This document shows positions 34,622 to 42,009 of a stretch of DNA of 64,000 bases, piece after piece. Made by a program: the position numbers and the translations under genes. The notes beneath the pieces are model-generated. The model saw nothing but the letters and a program-made list of their open reading frames with translations, was not told the DNA's origin and did no database searches. The stretch covers positions 1,550,001-1,614,000 of the forward strand of contig NZ_OY734020.1 in assembly GCF_963455295.1 (NCBI RefSeq), read 5' to 3'. The DNA comes from Candidatus Thiodiazotropha sp. CDECU1. GTDB lineage: Bacteria; Pseudomonadota; Gammaproteobacteria; Chromatiales; Chromatiaceae. Within the stretch, counting starts at the first letter, position 1, and the number at the start of each line of letters is the position of its first letter.

Positions 34622-36313
34622 TTATCGGGCAGCGTACTTCTTCAAGCGATAGGCCATCTGAGGTCGGGTAAGGCCGAGCATACGGCCGGCAAAGCTGAGG
34701 TTGCCCTTGGCCCGGTTCATCGCCCTGTCGAGAAGCCGGTTTTCAAGCTCGGCCAGGGGTATGTCCTGGTCGAGTAGCTGATCAACTATCCGGTCGAAGG
34801 ATGAATGAGATGGTTGCGGCGCGGCCCCCTCCACGATCTGACCGCTCAGTTTCGGGACCACAGGAGGCTGCTCGATATTCAGGCTGGGGAAGAGATTGGG
34901 GACGTCGATCTGGGTGTCATTGGCGGCGATGATCACCCCGCGTTCTATCATGTTCTCCAGTTCGCGGATGTTGCCCGGCCAGGCGTAATTCTTCAACGCG
35001 ATGAGCGCACGCTCGGTAATCCCGGTGATGCGTTTACCATGCAGTGCGGTGAACTTCTCGAGGAATCGGTTGACCAGGGCGGGGATGTCGTCCTCCCGCT
35101 CCCGCAACGAGGGGATCAGGATGGGGAAGATATTCAGGCGGTAGTAGAGATCGGCACGAAACTTACCATCGTCCACTGCCTGTTGCAGATCCACATTGGT
35201 TGCCGCCACCACCCTCACATTCACCTTGCGGGTACGGCTGTCGCCGATACGCTCGAATTCACCCTCCTGCAGAACCCGCAGCAATTTTGCCTGGGCAGCA
35301 GGCGAGAGTTCACCCACTTCGTCCAGGAACAGGGTGCCGCCATGGGCGCGTTCGAAGCGTCCCGGCCGGGAGTGTTGGGCGCCTGTATAGGCACCTTTTT
35401 CCACACCGAAAAGTTCAGATTCGATCAATGCCTCGGGAATCGCAGAGCAGTTGATGGCGATAAAGTTTCGGTTGGCGCGGGAGCTTATACCATGCAGCGC
35501 ACGGGCGAACATCTCCTTGCCCACACCAGTCTCACCAAGCAGCAGTACCGTGACATTACTCTCCCCGGCCTTCTTCAGCATCTCGCAGGTTTTAAGAAAG
35601 GGTGGGGTGCTGCCTACCATGTCGCCGGGTGCCGTCTCTTCATCCAGTGAGTAGCGCAGATGGGCGACCTCCTCCTGGAGTTTCAGGAGTTGGTCGGCGA
35701 TATGATCGGGATTGAAATACTTGAGATCCTCCTCCACGTTACCGTCCCACTCCTCGATCGGTTTCCCCACATTCCGGCAGTGGCGATCGCCCATGCCGCA
35801 ACACTCCGGCTCCCGATAGAGTATGAAGCGTCCGACGATCTCACTGGTATAGCCAGTGGCGTAGCCGATCTGGGTCCAGCAGACCGACTCGGTGTGGACC
35901 CCGAACTGCTCGATATGCACATCCGCCTCGTAGGAGTGCTCCCAGATCAGGTCGCCGAAATATTTTCCATTGGCGATGTCGACATCGATCTTGATGGGTG
36001 AGACCTTGACTATCCCCTCCAGCATATGCAGCTTTGGCCCCATCATCATCAGCTCCTCGTCCGAGGCGTCGGGCATCAGTTTGCGGGAGAGCTTGGCGTC
36101 GCGGGTACCCGAGGCATAACCCAGCCGGGTAAGCAGCCCCCTGGCACGCTCGATACCCAGGGTTTCGATCAATTCCTTGCGCAGAGAACCCATGGCGCCG
36201 ATGTGGAGCATGATCATACGCTGGTCACTGAGCAGTATCCTGCCTTCCTCAAAGGAGAGATTCAGTTCGGGGGGAAGATTGAACTGTGTGCTCACATCGA
36301 TATGGATGGTCAT
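34622..36313 (-). CDS. XylR/DmpR-type sigma-54 activator of aromatic catabolism
   Basis: A 563-residue sigma-54 enhancer-binding protein. The N-terminal XylR_N sensor (~15-125) leads into a V4R domain with REPECCGMGDRHC (C171, C172, C179). A linker coiled coil joins the AAA+ domain: Walker A GETGVGKE (260-267), GAYTGA sigma-54 loop (308-313), Walker B TLFLDEVGE (327-335). A Fis-type HTH ends the protein. It is not NifA: NifA has a GAF domain, not V4R. It diverges from the catechol 2,3-dioxygenase operon, which carries a sigma-54 promoter, so it probably activates it in response to a phenol or toluene-like effector. Confidence 0.92.
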   Translation of the reverse strand: MTIHIDVSTQFNLPPELNLSFEEGRILLSDQRMIMLHIGAMGSLRKELIETLGIERARGLLTRLGYASGTRDAKLSRKLMPDASDEELMMMGPKLHMLEGIVKVSPIKIDVDIANGKYFGDLIWEHSYEADVHIEQFGVHTESVCWTQIGYATGYTSEIVGRFILYREPECCGMGDRHCRNVGKPIEEWDGNVEEDLKYFNPDHIADQLLKLQEEVAHLRYSLDEETAPGDMVGSTPPFLKTCEMLKKAGESNVTVLLLGETGVGKEMFARALHGISSRANRNFIAINCSAIPEALIESELFGVEKGAYTGAQHSRPGRFERAHGGTLFLDEVGELSPAAQAKLLRVLQEGEFERIGDSRTRKVNVRVVAATNVDLQQAVDDGKFRADLYYRLNIFPILIPSLREREDDIPALVNRFLEKFTALHGKRITGITERALIALKNYAWPGNIRELENMIERGVIIAANDTQIDVPNLFPSLNIEQPPVVPKLSGQIVEGAAPQPSHSSFDRIVDQLLDQDIPLAELENRLLDRAMNRAKGNLSFAGRMLGLTRPQMAYRLKKYAAR

Positions 36314-36379
36314 GGGGCGTCTCTGTGGTTGGGATCAGCAGATACTGTTGATCATATGGTCAGGCTAATAAACAACCAT

Positions 36380-36398
36380 ATAATCATAATGTGATTAT
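36380..36398. promoter_or_regulatory. palindrome, candidate enhancer for the XylR-type regulator
   Basis: ATAATCA-N5-TGATTAT is a perfect 7-bp dyad 67 bp upstream of the regulator start and ~230 bp upstream of the sigma-54 promoter of the catechol operon. It could be bound by the XylR-type protein to activate one side and autoregulate the other. Confidence 0.4.
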
Positions 36399-36626
36399 TT
36401 GGTAAGAAATTTTAGTTAGTATAGTCGGCTTTGAACAAATAGTACTAATAAAAAACGATCAAAATATAATATATCGATATTATAATTTATAACGACAATA
36501 TACCAGGGTATTCCCTTATGCAGTGAATCAAATAATAAGAAAAAACATTTATATGATCACTTTTCTGGGTTGTTCCGCTCTCTCCTGCGCCGATCTCTTT
36601 GCGCTTTTAGGTCATTTTCATATGCA

Positions 36627-36643
36627 TTGGCATGCATTCTGCT
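36627..36643 (+). promoter_or_regulatory. sigma-54 promoter of the catechol dioxygenase operon
   Basis: TTGGCATGCATTCTGCT has GG (36629-36630) and GC (36641-36642) with 10 bp between them. It lies ~195 bp upstream of the dioxygenase ATG, leaving a long leader. Confidence 0.75.
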
Positions 36644-36836
36644 CTTAGCCACCTAAGGTCTGCCTTTCCGCTGTGTTGGCCCAAGGCAGCCGATCAACCC
36701 GACTGTGTCACAACAGGATCGACACAAGCGGGAGCGATTCGATAGGGGGAGAGGGGCTTGCCGCTGTCGAATGCTGTGGCCTCATCACGGGCCAATAACT
36801 CAATCGACATTCACAAAGTAAGAGAGGATTTTCAAC

Positions 36837-37763
36837 ATGGCATTCAAAGGCGTACTCCGTCCGGGATTGATTCAGATTCGTGTGCTTGAGATGGCTGAGG
36901 CACTCAATCACTACCAAAACATACTTGGCCTCGATGTGGTCAGCGAGGAGTCTGACGGTCGGGTATATCTCAAGGGGTGGGACGAGTTCGACCACCATAG
37001 TGTGGTGTTGCGACCCGCGGAGAGTGCGGGCCTGGACTTCGTAGCCTTTAAGGTCGACAGTGCCGATTATCTGCAGGAGATCGAGCCGAAAATCGTCGCT
37101 TGGGGAATGGAGGTGGATCATGTGGCTGCCGGCGAACAGCCGGGTGTCGGTCCCCGCATCGGTTTCACCCTGCCATCGGGACACCGCATCGAGCTTTACC
37201 ACGAGATTGAACTCTCTGACGACGCCCCCGGTGTGGTCAACCCCGAGATCTATACAAAACGGCCCCATGGCATGGGGGCCAGCCGCTTCGATCACCTGCT
37301 CTGTTACGGACCGAACATCGGTAAGGTTAGGGAGTTTTTCTGCGATGTGCTCGACTTCTACCAACCAGAGAAGGTCGACATGCCGGAAGGCGAGGACTCC
37401 CTCGCCATATGGTTGACCGCCAGTAACAAGGCCCATGATATTGCCTTCGTGGAACACGAGGAGCCGGGTAAGCTGCATCACGTAGCCTTCCTGTTGCAGG
37501 ACTGGAACGAAGTGGGGGCTGCCGCCGACATCATCGCTATCAATGACGTATCCCTCGACATCGGGCCGACCCGTCACGGCATCACCCGCGGTCAGACCAT
37601 CTATTTCTTTGACCCATGCGGCAATCGGAATGAGGTCTACGCGGGTGGCTACACGGCCTATCCGGATCATCCCGTACGCACCTGGGACTTCGAGCATGTG
37701 GGCAAGGGCATCTTCTACTATGAACGCGCCCTCAACGACCGCTTCCTGACGGTTCTTACCTGA
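36837..37763 (+). CDS. xylE: catechol 2,3-dioxygenase (XylE/DmpB type)
   Basis: An extradiol dioxygenase that opens catechol to 2-hydroxymuconic semialdehyde using Fe(II) and O2. The 308 residues align end to end with Pseudomonas XylE from memory (VLRPG...QIRVL, RFDH, KAHDIAFVEH, DIGPTRHGITRGQTIYFFDP). Iron ligands are H153 (RFDHLL), the LHHVAF histidine at 214-215, and E266 (GNRNEV). An AGAGAGGA ribosome site precedes it. It is the first gene of a four-gene meta-cleavage-type operon, in the middle of the nif region. Confidence 0.95.
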   Translation: MAFKGVLRPGLIQIRVLEMAEALNHYQNILGLDVVSEESDGRVYLKGWDEFDHHSVVLRPAESAGLDFVAFKVDSADYLQEIEPKIVAWGMEVDHVAAGEQPGVGPRIGFTLPSGHRIELYHEIELSDDAPGVVNPEIYTKRPHGMGASRFDHLLCYGPNIGKVREFFCDVLDFYQPEKVDMPEGEDSLAIWLTASNKAHDIAFVEHEEPGKLHHVAFLLQDWNEVGAAADIIAINDVSLDIGPTRHGITRGQTIYFFDPCGNRNEVYAGGYTAYPDHPVRTWDFEHVGKGIFYYERALNDRFLTVLT

Positions 37764-38191
37764 TGGAGCTGGCGGTCAACGAACCGCAGGTTCATTGGCA
37801 GGCGGCGGCCGAAGCGGTGGCCGCCGCCACCCAGAAGGCCGAGGATCTGGGGATCAAGATCAATGCCGCGGTGGTGGACAAGGGGGGCAATCTGCTTGCC
37901 TTTCAGCGTATGAACGGTGCCTTTCTGCACTCCATCGGTATTGCCATAGACAAGGCATACACGGCTGCTGGCTTTGGTTTCCCCACTCGTCAGTGGATGG
38001 AAGAGATTCGCGATGTGCCGCAACTGCGTGAGGGTATAGTTCACCGCGACCGCCTGGTGATTTTCGGTGGTGGATTGCCCATTGTCCGGCACGAAGTGGT
38101 GATCGGCGCCATCGGTGTCTCCGGCGGCTCGGAAGAGCAGGATGAAATCTGTGCCAAGGCGGGTCTGCAGCGGCTTGGAATAGGAGAGTGA
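37763..38191 (+). CDS. GlcG/HbpS family heme-binding-type protein
   Basis: A 142-residue HbpS/GlcG fold protein (AAEAVAAATQKAEDLGIKIN, AAVVDKGGNLLAFQRM, IAIDKAYTAAGF, GGGLPI...GAIGVSGG). Such proteins often sit in aromatic-degradation operons (e.g. the ORF beside xylE/dmpB), where their role is unclear; some bind heme. It overlaps the dioxygenase stop by one base, so translation is coupled. Confidence 0.9.
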   Translation: MELAVNEPQVHWQAAAEAVAAATQKAEDLGIKINAAVVDKGGNLLAFQRMNGAFLHSIGIAIDKAYTAAGFGFPTRQWMEEIRDVPQLREGIVHRDRLVIFGGGLPIVRHEVVIGAIGVSGGSEEQDEICAKAGLQRLGIGE

Positions 38192-38316
38192 CCGGGCTGA
38201 CGAGCTGGTTAAACCCCTATCTTATTCGATGGCTTCAGAAGGGGATTAGGCCGCGCTTTGGAGTGGTATTATCGTTTGAGCCATATCCGCTATAACAATC
38301 TAGATGAGGTGTAACC

Positions 38317-38514
38317 ATGCCGTTAATTCAGGCAACCATCCTGGAAGGCCGTAGCCAGGTGCAGAAGGAGGCGTTCTATGCAGCTATTACCCAGGTGGCC
38401 GTTGAGACGTTGAATGTAAAGCCTGAGCAGGTGCGTGTCATCATCCAGGAGGTACCTAAGGCCCACTGGGCGGTTGCCGGTGTCTCGATGGCTGAACGCG
38501 AGGCTCATCCATAG
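38317..38514 (+). CDS. 4-oxalocrotonate tautomerase
   Basis: A 65-residue tautomerase of the meta-cleavage pathway (2-hydroxymuconate to 2-oxo-3-hexenedioate). After Met removal the catalytic Pro1 is present, with R11 and R39 at the canonical positions; residue 50 is Trp where the Pseudomonas enzyme has Phe. It lies 125 bp after the HbpS-like gene. It is followed 3 bp later by the ketopantoate-reductase-like gene. Confidence 0.92.
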   Translation: MPLIQATILEGRSQVQKEAFYAAITQVAVETLNVKPEQVRVIIQEVPKAHWAVAGVSMAEREAHP

Positions 38515-38517
38515 GAA

Positions 38518-39489
38518 ATGCCCGATATGCGATTTCTGATCGTTGGTGCCGGTGGGATCGGCGCCTACTATGGCGCACGCTTGCTGAATGCCGGTCATGA
38601 GGTGGTGTTTGTCGCCAGGGGTGATCATCTGGATGCCCTGCGAACCAAGGGGTTGTGCGTCAAGCATCCGGATTTCAACTTCGAGGGGAGGGTAAAAGCG
38701 GTGGATCAGATGGAACTGGTCGATACGCTTGCGGTAGACAGTTTCGATCTTGTCATTGTGACGATCAAGGCGGGTGCAACCGAAGATGTGATGACATTTC
38801 TTCACCCCTGGCTCTGCATTGCCAATACACCGGTGCTATCCCTGCAGAACGGTGTGGACAACGAAATTACTATCGCATCCCAGGTCGGGAGCGAAAGGAC
38901 CGTCGGCGGCCTCGCGGTACGCATCGGTGGCCATATCATCCGTCCCGGTGTCATCGAAGCGACAGGTGCTGCGCAAGTCGTCATGGGGGTCTGGAGGCGC
39001 GCCTCGGATCATCCGCGATTGCAGCAAGAGCTGGCGCGAATCGCTGCTTGCTTCAACGCTGCATCGATCCCGACAACCCTGAGTGAGGATATCCAGAGGG
39101 CATTGTGGCGAAAGCTGCTGATCAATAACGGTGTGAATCCGCTCTCTGCCCTGACCGGTCTTGATACACGTGCTTTAACGGCACATCCGGTGCTTACCCG
39201 AAGCGTCTATCGGCTGATGCAGGAGACAGCCCTTGCCGCCACCGCTGACGGTGTTCGTCTGCAAGCCGCCGATATCGATGAGATGTATCGACTGATCTGT
39301 CAGTTCGACGCCATCAAGACCTCAATGCTGGTGGATCGGGAGAAAGGGAATCCTTTGGAGCTGGATGCCATCAGCGGCGCTGTGGTCAATCGCTGTCGCA
39401 AGTTGGGGCAGGAGGCGACACTTACTGAACTGGTTCAGGCACTGCTCGAGAGCCGCCTTGCAGCTGAGGGTGCTTGTATCTCTCTTTAA
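38518..39489 (+). CDS. ketopantoate reductase-like protein (ApbA/PanE family)
   Basis: A 323-residue NADPH-dependent 2-dehydropantoate 2-reductase family protein. The Rossmann motif is FLIVGAGGIGAYYGARL; VVFVARGDH follows, and KAGATEDV, SLQNGVDNE and KLLINNGVNPLSALTG carry the catalytic Lys and Asn of the family. A second start, ATG 38527, is possible. In an aromatic operon the substrate may be another 2-oxo acid rather than ketopantoate. The missing hydratase, aldolase and dehydrogenase genes are not here. Confidence 0.9.
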   Translation: MPDMRFLIVGAGGIGAYYGARLLNAGHEVVFVARGDHLDALRTKGLCVKHPDFNFEGRVKAVDQMELVDTLAVDSFDLVIVTIKAGATEDVMTFLHPWLCIANTPVLSLQNGVDNEITIASQVGSERTVGGLAVRIGGHIIRPGVIEATGAAQVVMGVWRRASDHPRLQQELARIAACFNAASIPTTLSEDIQRALWRKLLINNGVNPLSALTGLDTRALTAHPVLTRSVYRLMQETALAATADGVRLQAADIDEMYRLICQFDAIKTSMLVDREKGNPLELDAISGAVVNRCRKLGQEATLTELVQALLESRLAAEGACISL

Positions 39490-39562
39490 ATCATTAATCT
39501 CTTAATTTTCAGTAAGATTGTAAAGAAACCAAAAGGATTGCTTCATCTGATTGACACAGACC

Positions 39563-39580
39563 TTTGGCACAATCGCGGCA
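39563..39580 (+). promoter_or_regulatory. probable sigma-54 promoter upstream of the 39,623 gene
   Basis: TTTGGCACAATCGCGGCA keeps GG (39566-39567) and GC (39578-39579) at the required 10-bp spacing, although the -12 T-tract is replaced by G. It is 43 bp upstream of the ATG. No exact TGT-N10-ACA was seen upstream. Confidence 0.6.
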
Positions 39581-39622
39581 GAATCCATTCAGGTGGAGTG
39601 GACAAACCAGAGAGGGTCTGTG

Positions 39623-40018
39623 ATGGACGAGATAATCGCTATCCGTTACCACAAGATCAGGGCGCTAGCGAATCAAGTCATCGATCGACTGAATGAAGAG
39701 ACCGCCAAGCTGGGGTTTGCTGAGAATGAGCTTGAGCTTAAGAAGCCGATCGAAGCCAACTATTGGCTTGAGCGCGATCAATCAAGCAGTGAATACAGCC
39801 TAATCGGTGATTGGCAGGATGAGCAAGGGGCAAAGCTCGGGCAGCTCCTGTTTCATGCCGATGGTAGCTTCCTGGTTGAGCAGGATGTCATTCGCCCCCA
39901 TCCGACTCGTCAGGGTTGGCTGGTAAAGGCCGTCAAGGCGTGGGGCGATGGTGAGCGGATCGACACTGAGGTGCAACTCTATCCGATGAGTGAACAGCAA
40001 TCGGACAACGCCGCATAG
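39623..40018 (+). CDS. unknown protein, paralogue of the nif-operon gene at 33,818
   Basis: A 131-residue protein (MDEIIAIRYHKIRALANQVID...) that aligns ungapped with the 33818 product at about 58 percent identity, including LLFHADGSF.VEQDV.RPHP and W.V.AV.AWG. It has its own probable sigma-54 promoter. ATG 39623 is chosen because it matches the paralogue's N terminus. The two copies flank the aromatic-catabolism block. Function unknown; a small fold with a conserved acidic GDW..EQG turn. Confidence 0.75.
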   Translation: MDEIIAIRYHKIRALANQVIDRLNEETAKLGFAENELELKKPIEANYWLERDQSSSEYSLIGDWQDEQGAKLGQLLFHADGSFLVEQDVIRPHPTRQGWLVKAVKAWGDGERIDTEVQLYPMSEQQSDNAA

Positions 40019-40068
40019 TCTGTTAAAAATAGTTTCGATTTCGCCTGATGTCGGCTTGGGAGGGGTCC

Positions 40069-40254
40069 CTATTTCTTCGGCAGTTTTGCTTGACCGCCCT
40101 GTGCCTTTGCAATCTCGACAATGGTTTCCAGGCGCACCACCCGTTTGTCCACATCCAGCATGATCGACTCAACCCGTTCGATGTCCTTGTTCATGCGCTT
40201 AACTTCATCTGTCAAGCGCAGCACGTCCAACAGCATCTCTTTAAAACCCGACAC
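40069..40254 (-). CDS. small coiled-coil protein
   Basis: A 61-residue helical protein with heptad-like spacing (MLLDVLRLTDEVKRMNKDIERVESIMLDVDKRVVRLETIV, across two helices). It begins with GTG 40254, which overlaps the stop of the RHH gene (TAGTG), so the two are translationally coupled. Unknown role; the pairing suggests a partner of the upstream DNA-binding-like protein. Confidence 0.6.
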   Translation of the reverse strand: MSGFKEMLLDVLRLTDEVKRMNKDIERVESIMLDVDKRVVRLETIVEIAKAQGGQAKLPKK

Positions 40255-40529
40255 TACTCTATTCCTTTTGATTCCAGTTTCTTGAGCGCTTTGTTAAGGC
40301 GCCTCCTGGTGCCGGCTGTCTCCTTGATCGCCTCTTTCAAGCGTTCGGAGACCAGGTCCAGTAATTCGCCTTCCTCTATGTCCGCTGCTTCGGGATCATA
40401 GGAGTCTATGGAGAGCCTGACGATTTCCGCGGCGGAAGTACCCTGTTGCTTGGAAAGCTTGTCGAGTTTTTCAATGTTGTCGCTGGACAACATGATCTGT
40501 TTGCGAACCAGATTTTCGGCAGTGGCCAT
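40254..40529 (-). CDS. ribbon-helix-helix-like small protein
   Basis: A 91-residue protein whose first half (LVRKQIMLSSDNIEKLDKLSKQQGTSAAEIVRLSIDSY, split) has the beta-strand, helix, turn, helix pattern of MetJ/Arc-type RHH DNA-binding proteins. The second half is a charged helix. ATG 40529 is preferred. Its operon with a coiled-coil partner looks like a toxin-antitoxin or plasmid-partition style unit, but neither product resembles a known toxin. Confidence 0.6.
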   Translation of the reverse strand: MATAENLVRKQIMLSSDNIEKLDKLSKQQGTSAAEIVRLSIDSYDPEAADIEEGELLDLVSERLKEAIKETAGTRRRLNKALKKLESKGIE

Positions 40530-40701
40530 GGTGCTTATGACTCCGCTGAGATAATGATTCAATTATACACATACACACATCTATACACAAGTTAGGGGAT
40601 GGATTGGGTCTTCACAGTGGATGGTGATGTGGTCTTTAATTCTATATATTTTATTGCTAACGGAAGTGTCGGTTTCACACTGGGATTCTTACCTGGATCT
40701 A

Positions 40702-41079
40702 ATGAGCTATTTATCACGAGTCTTTGTTTACGGAACCCTGCGTCGGAATGAGGTCAATCACTACCTCCTTGCGCAGGCGTCCTATTGTGGCACATGGGTA
40801 ACTGCACCTCAGTATAAAATGGTCGATTTGGGGGCCTACCCTGGTGTGGTGAAAAATGGCGCTGGCTGTATCGAGGGGGAGGTGTATCAAGTGAACGCGC
40901 AGCAGATGGCGGACCTGGACCGGTTGGAGGGCTATCCCCATGCCTACACAAGAGAAGTGATCGCAACACCCTGGGGCAAGGCGTGGATCTATCTCTATCG
41001 TGGCAACCTGAGGGACAGGGCAGTGATACCCAGCGGTGTCTGGCGCGAGACTATCGTGCGCAGACGCTGGTCACGCTAG
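40702..41079 (+). CDS. gamma-glutamylcyclotransferase-like (GGCT/AIG2) protein
   Basis: A 125-residue member of the GGCT/AIG2 fold family. The signature VFVYGTLRRNEVNHYLL is near the N terminus, IEGEVYQV follows, and the likely catalytic Glu lies in LDRLEGYPHAYTRE. Such enzymes cyclise gamma-glutamyl peptides or glutathione. ATG 40702 is chosen since the motif starts nine residues later. Its stop codon lies inside the terminal repeat of the element at 41,076. Confidence 0.8.
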   Translation: MSYLSRVFVYGTLRRNEVNHYLLAQASYCGTWVTAPQYKMVDLGAYPGVVKNGAGCIEGEVYQVNAQQMADLDRLEGYPHAYTREVIATPWGKAWIYLYRGNLRDRAVIPSGVWRETIVRRRWSR

Positions 41080-41202
41080 TGGGCCAAGCTGACCGTGTTG
41101 TGCTCACTTGAGTTGGCTACGGCCAGTCCTGCGCTCGCACGCCTTGTCAGCTTGGCTTGTGGACTGGCTGAGAGTTACAGAACTTCCCGCTTGGCCCACT
41201 AG
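41076..41202. mobile_element. 127-bp MITE-like palindromic element
   Basis: Perfect 14-bp terminal inverted repeats, CTAGTGGGCCAAGC (41076-41089) and GCTTGGCCCACTAG (41189-41202). A nested repeat GCCAAGCTGAC / GTCAGCTTGGC lies inside. TA at both ends suggests TA target duplication. The repeats contain the stop codons of both convergent neighbours. Confidence 0.65.
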
Positions 41203-41492
41203 GGGTTTTCTTCAAAATCCAGTTCGCTTGGACTTAGCTCCTCCGGCCAGCATCCGGTGGGCGGACCGAGATTCAATTCGCTGTCTTCAAAGCGGACCAG
41301 AAAGATCGCTCTCTCCGGTGCCTCCTCCAGATGCCCGGTCTCGACGATGACGCCACGGGTACCGGGTTTTGCCAACAGGGCATCGTCGGGAATTTCAGGT
41401 ATCCCGCCATCGTTATAGATGTGGCTGGCCGCATAGACCATGTCTCCAGGATTGAGTTGTTCCAGTGTCACTGTTTGTTTCCTTTGTCGCAT
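41199..41492 (-). CDS. NifZ-domain protein, reversed and standalone
   Basis: A 97-residue NifZ-family protein (LNPGDMVYAASHIYNDGGIPEIPDDALLAKPGTRGVIVETG, split around 15-50). NifZ helps form the second P-cluster of MoFe protein. It contrasts with the full-size NifZ at 59562. It is divergent from iscA-nif, and its stop codon sits in the MITE terminal repeat, so the 3' end may have been set by the insertion. Confidence 0.85.
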   Translation of the reverse strand: MRQRKQTVTLEQLNPGDMVYAASHIYNDGGIPEIPDDALLAKPGTRGVIVETGHLEEAPERAIFLVRFEDSELNLGPPTGCWPEELSPSELDFEENP

Positions 41493-41518
41493 ATCTTACT
41501 AATCACCGATCCCCGGAT

Positions 41519-41534
41519 TGTCGTGGATACGACA
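41519..41534 (+). promoter_or_regulatory. NifA enhancer upstream of iscA-nifUS
   Basis: TGTCGTGGATACGACA fits TGT-N10-ACA exactly and is itself nearly palindromic. It lies ~67 bp upstream of the sigma-54 promoter. Confidence 0.75.
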
Positions 41535-41600
41535 GAAATCCGAGCTGAGCATTAATGAAAAAACTAACTGATTCAGCAGTTAAGCCTATATCTCAGTAAG

Positions 41601-41616
41601 TGGCACAGGCTTTGCA
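41601..41616 (+). promoter_or_regulatory. sigma-54 promoter of iscA-nifUS
   Basis: TGGCACAGGCTTTGCA, GG at 41602-41603 and GC at 41614-41615, 52 bp upstream of the iscA ATG. Confidence 0.92.
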
Positions 41617-41667
41617 GAATTCAGTTCAAAGACAACGATGCAAGAGACTTGCCACGGAGAAACGACC

Positions 41668-41991
41668 ATGATCACACTCACAGAGAGCGCCCAGAAAGCG
41701 ATAGGCAGATTTATCAAAGGTGCTGAGTCGCCTGTGCAAGGACTGCGAATATCGGTAACCGGTGGCGGCTGTTCCGGCATGCAGTATGGACTGGCCCTGG
41801 AAGAGGCGCCGAAAAAAGACGACACCATCGTCGAGGTCAGCGGCCTGAAGATATTCGTCGACCCCTACAGCGCACCGATGTTGAACGGGGTAACAGTGGA
41901 TTTTCTCGACAGCATGGATGGCAGCGGTTTCAAATTTGAAAATCCCAATGCCAGCGCCAGTTGCGGTTGCGGCAGTTCATTTTCAGCCTAA
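41668..41991 (+). CDS. iscA: IscA-nif, Fe-S/iron carrier
   Basis: A 107-residue A-type carrier beside nifUS, as in Azotobacter. Its three metal-ligand cysteines are C35 (GGGCSGMQYG) and C99 and C101 (SCGCGSSF). It likely receives clusters from NifU and passes them to apoproteins. ATG 41668 follows ACGGAGAAACG. It is first in the iscA-nifU-nifS operon. Confidence 0.95.
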   Translation: MITLTESAQKAIGRFIKGAESPVQGLRISVTGGGCSGMQYGLALEEAPKKDDTIVEVSGLKIFVDPYSAPMLNGVTVDFLDSMDGSGFKFENPNASASCGCGSSFSA

Positions 41992-42009
41992 GCATAGAGG
42001 AGCAGAGCA

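Noticed and set aside
34622-36313. Sigma-54 activator considered as NifA
   Set aside because: It has XylR_N and V4R domains instead of GAF, and is divergent from a catechol dioxygenase operon. NifA is probably upstream of nifB, outside the window.
34622-36313. Long plus-strand frames opposite the regulator and opposite nifH, nifD, nifE and others
   Set aside because: They are antisense shadows of well-identified genes with high coding periodicity; no independent start signals.
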